DNA from: Trichothermofontia sp037445115
GTDB lineage: Bacteria; Cyanobacteriota; Cyanobacteriia; B231
Direction of reading: 5' to 3'
Assembly: GCA_037445115.1 (NCBI GenBank)
Contig: JBBILC010000157.1
Location: 1 to 10,278 of the forward strand
Length of the DNA stretch: 10,278 nt
In this document: piece after piece, positions 1 to 6,015 of the stretch
Layout: every line of letters starts with the position of its first letter
How positions within the stretch are numbered: the first letter of the stretch is position 1
The notes under the pieces: generated by a model
Told to the model about the DNA's origin: nothing
Seen by the model: only the letters and a program-made list of their open reading frames with translations
Databases searched by the model: none
Translations under genes and position numbers: made by a program

Positions 1-275
1 TCAATCCTCTGCCCGTCCCTACCCCCAGCCCGACAACGGCCATCGCAGCAACAGCCACAACCGAAGCAATCCCAACGGCCCTTGATGCACCGGCAGCTAC
101 TGACACCGCCCCCGTCCCTACCCCCAGTCTGCTCGAGGTAGAAGCCCAAATCCTGGGTTACGTGAAGCACCCCCTTGAACATGTTCTGGAATGGTTAGAT
201 CACATCATGCTCTGGTTGGAAACGGCTTTGGGGCGGCTTTGGCGTTGGCTCCAGGCCCGTCTGCCCCAGCTTTAA
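1..275 (+). CDS. 3' end of an unrecognised Pro/Thr/Ala-rich protein (partial)
   Basis: Reading frame 3 is open from the window edge to TAA at 273-275, giving the last 90 residues of a protein whose start lies outside. The first ~48 residues are a low-complexity Pro/Thr/Ala linker in which the motif PVPTPS occurs twice, 33 codons apart; the DNA repeats with it (17 identical bases at 12-28 and 111-127). The last ~40 residues form a probable amphipathic helix rich in Leu and Trp, ending in RLPQL, which could pack on a membrane or a partner. I do not recognise a family, and the catalytic or binding part, if any, is upstream. The gene is followed 136 bases later by psbI on the same strand. The reading frame is well supported by composition and by the in-frame repeat; function is unknown. 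Confidence 0.7.
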   Translation, partial: NPLPVPTPSPTTAIAATATTEAIPTALDAPAATDTAPVPTPSLLEVEAQILGYVKHPLEHVLEWLDHIMLWLETALGRLWRWLQARLPQL

Positions 276-289
276 GTCTGGGGAGGGGA

Positions 290-338
290 GCACTCCGAAT
301 CACTCCGATCACTCTGATCGAAATTCAGCCAGGAGTGC
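290..338. repeat. Inverted repeat enclosing short tandem repeats upstream of psbI
   Basis: GCACTCC (290-296) is matched by its perfect inverted copy GGAGTGC (332-338). Between and overlapping them lie three imperfect ~10-base direct repeats beginning CACTCCGAAT, CACTCCGATC and (C)ACTCTGATC. It sits in the gap between the upstream gene and psbI, so it could be a weak transcription end for the first gene or a binding site controlling psbI. No T-tract follows, so a classical terminator is not supported. Confidence 0.45.
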
Positions 339-348
339 CGTGGTTCGG

Positions 349-354
349 TATGAT
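349..354 (+). promoter_or_regulatory. Candidate -10 element for psbI
   Basis: TATGAT lies 58 bases before the psbI start and resembles the sigma-70 -10 consensus. No good -35 box is present 16-19 bases upstream, so this would be a -10-dependent promoter, which is common in cyanobacteria. It is a pattern match only. Confidence 0.25.
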
Positions 355-411
355 GGGAAAGTTATCTTAACGAAAGTTTTTGATTCCTATTTGCCCTTCG
401 GAGAGACTGGT

Positions 412-531
412 ATGGAAGCCCTAAAAATCACGGTTTATATCGTTGTTGCCTTCTTTGTCACCTTGTTTGTTTTTGGTCTGCTTTCAAGTGACCCGGCCCG
501 TGCGCCCCGTCGTCGTGACCTGGATCAGTGA
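412..531 (+). CDS. psbI: Photosystem II reaction centre protein I (PsbI)
   Basis: This 39-residue protein matches PsbI closely: N-terminus MEALKITVYIVVAFF, one membrane helix at about residues 5-24, then the diagnostic FGLLSSDPARAPRRRDL tail, which resembles the cyanobacterial form SGDPARNPKRKDLE. PsbI is a single-helix subunit of the thylakoid photosystem II core, next to D1 and CP43, and helps early assembly and stability. I chose ATG 412 rather than the longer in-frame GTG/ATG options upstream because family members start with M-x-x-L-K-I and because GGAGAG (400-405) is a well-placed Shine-Dalgarno, six bases before it. Length is the family norm. The DUF3769 gene lies 228 bases downstream on the same strand; the two have no known functional link. 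Identification is nearly certain. Confidence 0.96.
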   Translation: MEALKITVYIVVAFFVTLFVFGLLSSDPARAPRRRDLDQ

Positions 532-707
532 TGGCCCGTCAACGATCGCCCGTCAACGCCAATGAGTGATCAATGACCTGTGGGATAGGTAATTGGCCTG
601 TCCCCTTTGTCTTATTTGCCCCTCGGCTAGCCATTCTCCTAAAAGAGGGGTGATAATAGCCTTAAACACTCGAACTGGTCCTAAGTGTGTGGATGTGAGG
701 AAGAGAA
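532..707. other. Intergenic region between psbI and the DUF3769 gene
   Basis: No gene is supported here. Just after the psbI stop there is a 14-base tandem duplication sharing GCCCGTCAACG (534-544 and 548-558). Further on, CCCCTC (619-624) can pair with GAGGGG (645-650) around a 20-base loop that itself holds the palindrome GGCTAGCC; a T-tract is missing, so it is at best a weak transcription end for psbI. The sequence GTGATAATAG at about 650-658 is a possible -10 region for the downstream gene. Confidence 0.4.
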
Positions 708-785
708 ATGGGTCAGGCTGGTGTATCTTGGGGCTTCTGTCGGCTAATATGGCAGCGCCATGATGTATCCTGCCCTACCGCCTGA
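708..785 (+). CDS. Possible 25-codon leader ORF overlapping the DUF3769 start
   Basis: ATG 708 is preceded by the purine-rich GAGGAAGAGAA, a much better Shine-Dalgarno than anything before the DUF3769 start at 760. The ORF runs 25 codons in another frame (beginning MGQAGVSWGF) and stops at 783-785, 23 bases inside the DUF3769 gene. The peptide has no recognisable family or signal sequence. It could act as a translational leader that delivers ribosomes to the weakly marked ATG 760, or be chance. Nothing but the Shine-Dalgarno and the overlap supports it. Confidence 0.22.
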   Translation: MGQAGVSWGFCRLIWQRHDVSCPTA

Positions 786-3666
786 GCCGCCCCCCGTTGT
801 TGCGCTCCCCACCCATCAGGAGGTTGCCCTCGAACCCCCTGCTAGGATACCTTTGGCTGATCGTCCGCCCACAACGCCTGCGCTGGTTCGGCTTCCCGCT
901 ACACCCACCTCGGCACCAGCCCCAGACGAACCCGCCATCCCTAAGCCTCCCCTGATCCGGCGATCGGACGGCTCCCAAGTACCAACGCCCACTCTACCCG
1001 GCGGTGTCCCCACTGGAGATACCGCCTCGCCCCTGTTCTATCCGGCCTGGGCACAGCCACAAGTCCCTCCCAACCCCCGCCCGGAAGCCGAAGCCCTCAT
1101 GGCTATTGAGGGAGAAGGGGTTGTTGCTCCGCCCCCTGAGGCAACCCAGCCCGCATCCCGCCTCCTCCTCCCAGTCTCCCGATCGCCGTTAGGCCAAGGG
1201 GGGAGTGCTGGGGTGATTGTGCCGACGACGACAACCCCAGTCGTGGTTACCCCGATCGGCCCTACCCCGATCGGTTCCACAGACCCCTCAACCGATGCTT
1301 CAGCCGATCCTGCGCTGTCTGCCCCCACCGCGATCGCGACCGATCCTCCCCAGCCCGCGCCAACTCCAATAACGGCAACGACTCCCCCCGCAGCGGTGGA
1401 TGAGGAGGTGGCCCCAGTCGCAGTGCCCGTTGCAGCGCCCGACCATCGAGCGGCGACCCTCCCCCTCCCGGTTAGTCCACAGGAACCCGTCATCCAGAAA
1501 TCCCAAGCAGGGACCATCCCCATTTTTGCGCCGCCCACACCGGAACAACCCCGGATTCCAGAGCCGGAACCACTCCCCCCTGCGCCTGCCCTGCGCCCCC
1601 TGCGTTCCCCCATTCCGACCCAGCAGGCCCCCGAACCCGATCTGCCGACAACGCTGGAGACTGATTCTATCCCAACGGTTCCCGGTTCCCCGGCTCCCCT
1701 AAATGACGATCGGGAGAAGACCGCGCCTGCTAGTCTGGATACCACCCCTCCAGAAGCTGCCACCACCACCGAAAACCTGGAAACCCCCGATGCTGACAAC
1801 ACGGCGGCAGATCTTCTGACCAGCCCCGCCGATGTGGTGGAGCTAACCTCGGATCAACAGGAGTATGACGAACAACGCCAGATCGTCACGGCTACGGGCA
1901 ATGTGGAGTTTCGGTTTCGCCAATCGGTGCTCACCGCCGATCGCCTCCAGGTCAACCTTGGCAATCGCTTCGTTATGGCGGAGGGAAACGTGGCCTTACG
2001 GCGCGGCGAACAGGTATTGCGGGGTGAGCGGTTTGAGTATCGCTTTGTGCAAGAAGCGGGCAGCATCTTTAATGCGAATGGGGAGCTATTCCTGCCCACC
2101 ACGGGGGAGGATTTTGCCTTTGATGCCCCCGCCGCCACGGCGGTTACGGGTCCCCAACCCCTGTTGAGCGATCGTGCCCTGGCCACCCAACCCTTGCGGG
2201 TGCAGCGAGGTCCCGGTGATTTTCAGGTGGGCGTGGGGGTTGGTCGCGATGCCCCGGATTTGAAGCGGCAAGGGGCCGTGCGGCGTTTGCGGTTTGAGGC
2301 GGATCAGGTGGACTTCAATGCCTTTGGGTGGCAGGCCCAAAATGTGCGCATTACCAACGATCCCTTTTCCCCACCGGAGCTAGAGCTACGCACGCCCCAG
2401 GCTACCCTGACCCATATTTCCCCCCTAGCGGACGAGCTGATTACCCGCCGCCCCCGTCTTGTCTTTGATCAGGGCTTTTCGGTGCCCCTCCTGCGGGAGC
2501 GAACCATTCTGAGTAAGGAAGAGCGCGAACCGGGGTTGATTAACATTAGCTATGACCAGGAAGAACGGGGGGGGGTCTATATTGAGCGGACCTTTAACGT
2601 GATTGCCAGGGGACCCGTCCGGCTGCGGGTGACGCCCCAACTGCTGGTCCAAAAGGCGATCAATGAGGGGCCGAATCCTGTCGATCCTGCCCTGTATGGT
2701 TTGATTGCCCGTTTAGATGGCACCTTGGGTCCCGAAACCTCTGTGCGGGGGTTGGCCAACTTTGCCAGTCTTGATCCGGAGGATCTCGCGGATAACCTGC
2801 GGGCCAGTGTCCGGTTGCGGCAGGAGGTGGGAGACCATAACCTGAACCTGGAGTATAGCTACCGCGATCGCCTCTTCAACGGCTCCCTGGGCTTTCAAAA
2901 TGTGCAGAGCAGTTTAGGGATTGTGCTCACCTCACCGACGATCCCCTTGGGTGAGGATGGGCCGCGCTTTAACTACCAGGTCGGTGCCCAAGTGGTCAAT
3001 GCCAAAACGGATCAGGTGGATTTGCTGGACCCCGGCCAGGGGGAGGGTTTGGTGGAACTGGGCCGTTACCAGGCGACAGCGGGCTTGAGCCAGCGGATTC
3101 CCCTCTGGCAGGGAACCCCCTTACCCCCCACAGAGACCGAGGGCCTGCGGTATAGTCCGGTGCCGATCGTCCCCTTTGTGCGCTTTGTGGCCGGGATGCG
3201 CGGGATTCTCACCTCCTATACCAGCGGTGATTTCCAGAATGCCTTGACGGGTAGTTTGGGCTTGGAGGGGCAGTTTGGCAAGTTCAGTCGCGACTTTTTC
3301 GACTACACCGCCTTTAATGTGCGCTATTCCCAAAGTCTGCGGGATGGCGAGTCTCCCTTTAAGTTCGATCGCATCGAAGATCGTCGGGTATTGGCCTTTA
3401 GCCTGAGCCAACAGGTCTATGGTCCTCTGCGTTTTGGCTTCCAGACCGCCCTAAACCTGGACAAGGAAGATCGAATTACCACGGACTATATTCTGGAGTA
3501 CAGTCGCCGTACCTATGGGGTGGTCCTGCGCTTTAATCCCGTCCTACAAATTGGGTCGATTAATTTGCGCATTAGTGACTTTAACTGGAACGGCAATCCG
3601 GAACCCTTCGCGGATCTAGACGTGCGGCCCGTGAGTGATGGGGTGGTACCATTGGCGGGTCCCTAG
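760..3666 (+). CDS. DUF3769 protein with OstA domain, cyanobacterial LptD-like outer-membrane protein
   Basis: The 968-residue product has three parts. Residues 1-~350 are a low-complexity Pro/Thr/Ala/Glu region, probably disordered. Residues ~358-448 form an OstA/LptA-like domain: regular short strands with the typical pattern (VTATGNVEFRFRQSVLTADR, then MAEGNVALRRGEQVLRGERF). Residues ~470-968 are the DUF3769 region, rich in alternating hydrophobic strands (such as LRVTPQLLVQ, YSYRDRLFNGSLGFQN, LRFGFQTALNL), as expected of an outer-membrane beta barrel. OstA/LptD proteins insert lipopolysaccharide into the outer membrane, and DUF3769 proteins are regarded as their cyanobacterial counterparts. 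ATG 760 is the only reasonable start: TAA at 745-747 closes the frame just upstream; ATG 763 is the sole close alternative. There is no good Shine-Dalgarno and no hydrophobic signal peptide, which is odd for an exported barrel. Domain assignment is firm; the transport role is inferred. Confidence 0.88.
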   Translation: MMYPALPPEPPPVVALPTHQEVALEPPARIPLADRPPTTPALVRLPATPTSAPAPDEPAIPKPPLIRRSDGSQVPTPTLPGGVPTGDTASPLFYPAWAQPQVPPNPRPEAEALMAIEGEGVVAPPPEATQPASRLLLPVSRSPLGQGGSAGVIVPTTTTPVVVTPIGPTPIGSTDPSTDASADPALSAPTAIATDPPQPAPTPITATTPPAAVDEEVAPVAVPVAAPDHRAATLPLPVSPQEPVIQKSQAGTIPIFAPPTPEQPRIPEPEPLPPAPALRPLRSPIPTQQAPEPDLPTTLETDSIPTVPGSPAPLNDDREKTAPASLDTTPPEAATTTENLETPDADNTAADLLTSPADVVELTSDQQEYDEQRQIVTATGNVEFRFRQSVLTADRLQVNLGNRFVMAEGNVALRRGEQVLRGERFEYRFVQEAGSIFNANGELFLPTTGEDFAFDAPAATAVTGPQPLLSDRALATQPLRVQRGPGDFQVGVGVGRDAPDLKRQGAVRRLRFEADQVDFNAFGWQAQNVRITNDPFSPPELELRTPQATLTHISPLADELITRRPRLVFDQGFSVPLLRERTILSKEEREPGLINISYDQEERGGVYIERTFNVIARGPVRLRVTPQLLVQKAINEGPNPVDPALYGLIARLDGTLGPETSVRGLANFASLDPEDLADNLRASVRLRQEVGDHNLNLEYSYRDRLFNGSLGFQNVQSSLGIVLTSPTIPLGEDGPRFNYQVGAQVVNAKTDQVDLLDPGQGEGLVELGRYQATAGLSQRIPLWQGTPLPPTETEGLRYSPVPIVPFVRFVAGMRGILTSYTSGDFQNALTGSLGLEGQFGKFSRDFFDYTAFNVRYSQSLRDGESPFKFDRIEDRRVLAFSLSQQVYGPLRFGFQTALNLDKEDRITTDYILEYSRRTYGVVLRFNPVLQIGSINLRISDFNWNGNPEPFADLDVRPVSDGVVPLAGP

Positions 3667-3737
3667 CGGCAGTCCGGCGGGTCCGAAGGATTAACTTTAC
3701 CCAATCTGGGTTTGCAGAGTATGCTTAAAGGAGAGGT

Positions 3738-3785
3738 ATGATCCCCTTCGGATATCACGAGGCGATCGCGAAGTGCCTCCCGTGA
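3738..3785 (+). CDS. Possible 15-codon ORF with strong Shine-Dalgarno, ending in a hairpin
   Basis: The sequence AAAGGAGAGGT directly precedes ATG 3738, an unusually good ribosome binding site for this genome. The ORF encodes MIPFGYHEAIAKCLP and stops at TGA 3783-3785. Its second half coincides exactly with a stem: TCACG AGGCG (3755-3764) pairs with TGCCT (3774-3778) and CGTGA (3781-3785), with a two-base bulge. The loop contains a HIP1 octamer. A translated leader peptide overlapping a hairpin is the layout of an attenuator, but no amino-acid run betrays a sensed substrate. It may also be chance. Confidence 0.25.
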   Translation: MIPFGYHEAIAKCLP

Positions 3786-3989
3786 GAAGAGGTATACCGT
3801 TAACAACGCTTGTCCCTGCAACGCAAGCATGACTCCCTGATCCTGACGCGGCCCTAGCTGCCAGCGATCGGGTAGTTACCCTTTAACACCGAGTCCTTGT
3901 CTAGTAGCTTCATGTCCTAGTTTTCCAGTCGCCAACGGGTGGCGAATGCGTTATGAGTGTCGCGCATTGGGGCGAGAGCGCCGTTTGGG

Positions 3990-4019
3990 TTGGACCTCTG
4001 ATGTTTGGACCTCTGATGT
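3990..4019 (+). repeat. 15-bp tandem duplication
   Basis: The unit TTGGACCTCTGATGT occurs twice in perfect tandem (3990-4004 and 4005-4019), followed by a further TGG. It is a slippage-type duplication upstream of the 257-aa gene. It creates the TSDVWTSDV repeat in a 65-codon open frame that I do not believe is a gene. Confidence 0.8.
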
Positions 4020-4109
4020 TGGTAGTCCTGTAGCGGGAACTCGGTACAAAGAGCGAACCCATGCTTGGCAAGCGGCTCCACTGCGTAACCTTTTGCTGCG
4101 TCAATCCCT

Positions 4110-4883
4110 ATGTCACCACTGCTGGAAGATGTCCTGGAAGTGACCAACTCGCCAGTCGCAGGCCATGCGATCGCCCTGTTGAGTAACTATAGCTTTGATT
4201 TGGGCCATTATGCACCGGAACAATTGGTGGGCTACTGGGCCAGTACCTATCCCCTCAACTGGGTACGTCTTGCTGTGATTGAGAGCCTTTACCAGGGGCG
4301 CTATAAAGCCGTTTCGGTGGAGCAAATTTTGGCTTTTTGGCAACGGCGCGGACGCCCGCTCTATCACTTTGGCAATGATTTTGAGCGAATTATTTGCAGC
4401 CGGTTCTCTGGTACGGATTGGGAAACGGAACTGGTCCCTGAGGATCGAGGTAAGCCCCTTGCCTATTCTGTGCGCCAGTCCCAACAACACAAGGCACCGG
4501 GGAGCCATGCTACGGGTACGGGATCGCCGCGTTTAAACACCCCCCGCATTGAGCCGTGGCACACCCCAACGGCGATCGGGAAGCCGCTGCCCGCCCGCCG
4601 CCGTCTGCCTGCGCCGACGCTGGAGCGCCAACTCAGTTCCCTCAGTCACCCCCCCGCAGGGACAGTACTGTCACCTCTGGGAACGACAACTGATTCGAGC
4701 GCCACCCGTGAAGCCACCCATGCCCCAATTCACCAGTTTGTGCCCAACCAATCCTCGTCTGATCTGGATCAAAAATTACGGGCTGCTGTCCAAATGCGCG
4801 AAGAGTTTAGCCGCATTGGTACCACCCTGGCCGCCCTGCGATCGCGGGTGAATGTTCCCAATCGGGACGCCAGCAACGAATAG
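4110..4883 (+). CDS. Conserved cyanobacterial protein of unknown function, DnaD-like N-terminal block
   Basis: The 257-residue protein has an ordered N-terminal block (residues 1-~110), a Pro/Ser/Thr-rich linker (~111-215) and a charged C-terminal helix (~218-247, DLDQKLRAAVQMREEFSRI). The N-terminal block looks like a family I know only from cyanobacteria, with SPVAGHAIALLSNYSFDLG, a YP..WVRLAVIESLYQGRYK segment and VSVEQILAFWQRRG (68-81). The last resembles the Y-I-x-x-I-L-x-x-W-x-x-x-G signature of DnaD/DnaB replication-initiation domains, so DNA binding or replisome loading is a possible role; this is inference from one motif. A TAA at 4086-4088 in the same frame limits the start to ATG 4110, which has no clear Shine-Dalgarno. 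The stop codon abuts a 60-bp tandem repeat. It is convergent with the lyase gene. Confidence 0.8.
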   Translation: MSPLLEDVLEVTNSPVAGHAIALLSNYSFDLGHYAPEQLVGYWASTYPLNWVRLAVIESLYQGRYKAVSVEQILAFWQRRGRPLYHFGNDFERIICSRFSGTDWETELVPEDRGKPLAYSVRQSQQHKAPGSHATGTGSPRLNTPRIEPWHTPTAIGKPLPARRRLPAPTLERQLSSLSHPPAGTVLSPLGTTTDSSATREATHAPIHQFVPNQSSSDLDQKLRAAVQMREEFSRIGTTLAALRSRVNVPNRDASNE

Positions 4884-5001
4884 GGGAGCGATCGGCACCT
4901 CTTGAGGCGTTGCAGGCTAAAGCCTGAACTACAAACGTTTCAGGGGAGCGATCGGCACCTCTTGAGGCGTTGCAGGCTAAAGCCTGAACTACAAACGTTT
5001 C
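4882..5001. repeat. Perfect 60-bp tandem duplication carrying two palindromes per unit
   Basis: Copies 4882-4941 and 4942-5001 are identical over all 60 bases; the first begins inside the stop codon of the preceding gene. Each unit contains CCTCTTGAGG (4898-4907 in copy one) and the palindrome CAGGCTAAAGCCTG (4913-4926), followed by AACTACAAACG. The block with AGGCTAAAGCCTGAACTACAAAC resembles a short dispersed repeat seen across many cyanobacterial genomes. Placed between convergent genes, the palindromes could form hairpins ending transcription from either side, but there is no T-run. Confidence 0.95.
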
Positions 5002-5008
5002 AAGGGAA

Positions 5009-5045
5009 CGTGTTGGGTCTCGCCAACTCGACGCCAACCTACAAT
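5009..5045. repeat. Dispersed cyanobacterial repeat resembling TAGGTTGGGTTG...AAACCCAACA
   Basis: Read on the minus strand this begins ATTGTAGGTTGGCGTCGAG and ends with GCGAGACCCAACACG. The frame TGTAGGTTGG....ACCCAACA is the outline of a well-known short intergenic repeat of cyanobacteria; TGTTGG at one end can pair with CCAAC near the other. It directly follows the 60-bp tandem repeat, so nearly the whole gap between the convergent genes is repeat DNA. Confidence 0.5.
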
Positions 5046-5062
5046 TCCCCGTTTGAGAAACG

Positions 5063-5626
5063 CTAGGTGACGGGGGTTGTGGCGGTTGCTGGGGCGGTGG
5101 GGGCGGGCGGTTGCACACTGCCAATCCGGATTTCTGAGCAAAAGGCAGCACTGCTAAAGCCGTCGGCCTGTTTCAGAAGACTGGTGCGTAAACGGAGGTT
5201 GGGGCCGGCAAACCACAACCGCTCTTCTAAGTGCAGCGTTTCGGAGGCCGTAATCAGGGTTAGCACCTCATCGTTGCCCAAGCTATAGTGGCCCCGGAGC
5301 AACCCCTTGCGCCCATTTTGCTGGAGCAGGTGTCCCTGGGTGCGATCGTCGTTTGACTGGAGCGCGACCAGTAGGCTGGTACCGGTTTGCGGCTGGGTTT
5401 CCGCTGCCATCATGCCCTTCCAGGTAATGCGGGCACCCCAAAGCGTGAGATCGGCGGCTAGCTGACCCTGCTGACACAGTTGAACGACCTCTGGGTGGGA
5501 AGTTTCCAGGCGTTCAATATAGACTTCCGCTTTACCACTCTCCGATCGCGGCAATGCCAAGTCATGGCTGGTCCGTTGCGACAACCATTTCCCCACATTG
5601 GCTTCCAAAAATTCGATAATATCCAT
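5063..5626 (-). CDS. Phycobiliprotein chromophore lyase, CpcS/CpeS family
   Basis: The 187-residue product shows the lipocalin-like CpcS/CpeS signatures: MDIIEFLEANVGKWLSQRTSH at the N-terminus (GKW at 12-14, SQRTSH at 16-21), GARITWKG (64-71), EERLWFAGPNLRLRTS (134-149) and GFSSAAFCSEIR (156-167). These enzymes attach phycocyanobilin (or a related bilin) to a cysteine of phycocyanin, allophycocyanin or phycoerythrin beta subunits during phycobilisome assembly in the cytoplasm. CpcS and its partner CpcU are too alike for me to separate here. The segment after TWKG lacks the Glu-Trp found in the CpcS sequences I know, and a Pro/Ala/Thr tail (~171-187) extends past the usual end, so this may be a CpcU-type or divergent paralogue. 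The start at 5626 fits the family N-terminus; the Shine-Dalgarno is weak. It diverges from the EAL gene and is far from any cpc operon. Confidence 0.9.
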   Translation of the reverse strand: MDIIEFLEANVGKWLSQRTSHDLALPRSESGKAEVYIERLETSHPEVVQLCQQGQLAADLTLWGARITWKGMMAAETQPQTGTSLLVALQSNDDRTQGHLLQQNGRKGLLRGHYSLGNDEVLTLITASETLHLEERLWFAGPNLRLRTSLLKQADGFSSAAFCSEIRIGSVQPPAPTAPATATTPVT

Positions 5627-5702
5627 GTCTTAGATCAGCAGCTTTCCTGACAATCGCGCTATTCCTTTGAGTCTTGCATTTCGTTACCCCCTTGGCAAGT
5701 CT

Positions 5703-5717
5703 CTCCCCGGCGGGGAG
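5703..5717 (+). promoter_or_regulatory. GC-rich hairpin overlapping a strong Shine-Dalgarno
   Basis: CTCCCC (5703-5708) pairs perfectly with GGGGAG (5712-5717) around the loop GGC, and the stem can be lengthened by two pairs including one G-U. The right arm forms part of GGGGAGGGAGGG, an excellent Shine-Dalgarno five bases before ATG 5729. In RNA the stem would hide part of that site. No T-tract follows, so it is not a terminator. Confidence 0.5.
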
Positions 5718-5728
5718 GGAGGGCCGTC

Positions 5729-6013
5729 ATGATCGTGACCCATTGGTTGCAGCTAGGTCCTAGGGGGGCTGATTGGGATTGGGGCTGGCGCTGGGCAGGA
5801 GATATTCGCTGCTGGGGATTTTGGCCAGTTATTTGGGCATTATGGGAGTATCCTAATCCTACCGAGATAGGATGGGGTACGATCGCCCGATCAGTCGGAG
5901 ATCAGTTGGATAATGCGTATGGGAATGGGGGGATGGCGCGAGTAAGGCTTTGGGGTAGGCGGCTGGGCTGGTGGTCAGGGATCGATAGGATAACGATGGG
6001 GTTGGGGATTTGA
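5729..6013 (+). CDS. Doubtful 94-codon Trp-rich ORF just upstream of the EAL gene
   Basis: ATG 5729 has a strong Shine-Dalgarno (GGAGGGAGGG then five bases), and the stop TGA 6011-6013 falls two bases before the EAL ATG, a spacing typical of translational coupling. Against it, the protein has 13 Trp in 94 residues and no regular pattern, which is what a TGG-rich strand yields by chance in any open frame. No domain, signal peptide or membrane helix is convincing. It may be a real short upstream ORF controlling the phosphodiesterase, but composition argues otherwise. Confidence 0.2.
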   Translation: MIVTHWLQLGPRGADWDWGWRWAGDIRCWGFWPVIWALWEYPNPTEIGWGTIARSVGDQLDNAYGNGGMARVRLWGRRLGWWSGIDRITMGLGI

Positions 6014-6015
6014 CT

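Larger units (their letters stand above)
3667..4109. other. 443-base intergenic region with hairpins, no confirmed gene
   Basis: Between two same-strand genes, this stretch has no convincing protein gene apart from the tiny ORF at 3738-3785. It holds several perfect inverted repeats: GGGTA/TACCC (3870-3881, two-base loop, followed by TTTAA), and TCGCCA/TGGCGA (3929-3945, five-base loop), besides the long hairpin at 3755-3785. The density of structure could mean an untranslated leader for the 257-aa gene or a small RNA. I cannot match it to a known cyanobacterial RNA family by eye. Confidence 0.4.
5627..6015. other. Divergent intergenic region between lyase and EAL genes
   Basis: This 389-base stretch should hold promoters for both divergent genes. 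Visible structure: a GC hairpin at 5703-5717; ATCCTA (5850-5855) facing TAGGAT (5868-5873) across 12 bases; the octamer GATAGGAT twice (5866-5873 and 5984-5991); and a strongly G-rich top strand from about 5929 to 6008. A 94-codon frame (5729-6013) covers most of it but is probably not a gene. Confidence 0.4.

Noticed and set aside
1038..1802. Long open frame (254 codons) on the minus strand, opposite the proline-rich part of the DUF3769 gene
   Set aside because: Its Gly/Ala/Val/Ser composition is the mirror of proline-rich codons; the plus-strand frame has a recognised domain, and this one has no motif.
3946..4143. 65-codon plus-strand frame with TSDVWTSDV repeat
   Set aside because: The repeat comes from a 15-bp DNA duplication, there is no Shine-Dalgarno or family, and it overlaps the supported gene at 4110.
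4882..5001. Insertion-sequence or att-site duplication
   Set aside because: No transposase or integrase nearby; identical adjacent copies fit simple tandem duplication of a dispersed repeat.
4807..5151. 114-codon minus-strand frame with a repeated 20-residue block
   Set aside because: It is the translation of the 60-bp tandem repeat and overlaps the lyase 3' end in another frame.
5929..6008. G-quadruplex-forming promoter element
   Set aside because: The strand is G-rich, but the runs are irregular in length and spacing and no comparison supports a specific structure.
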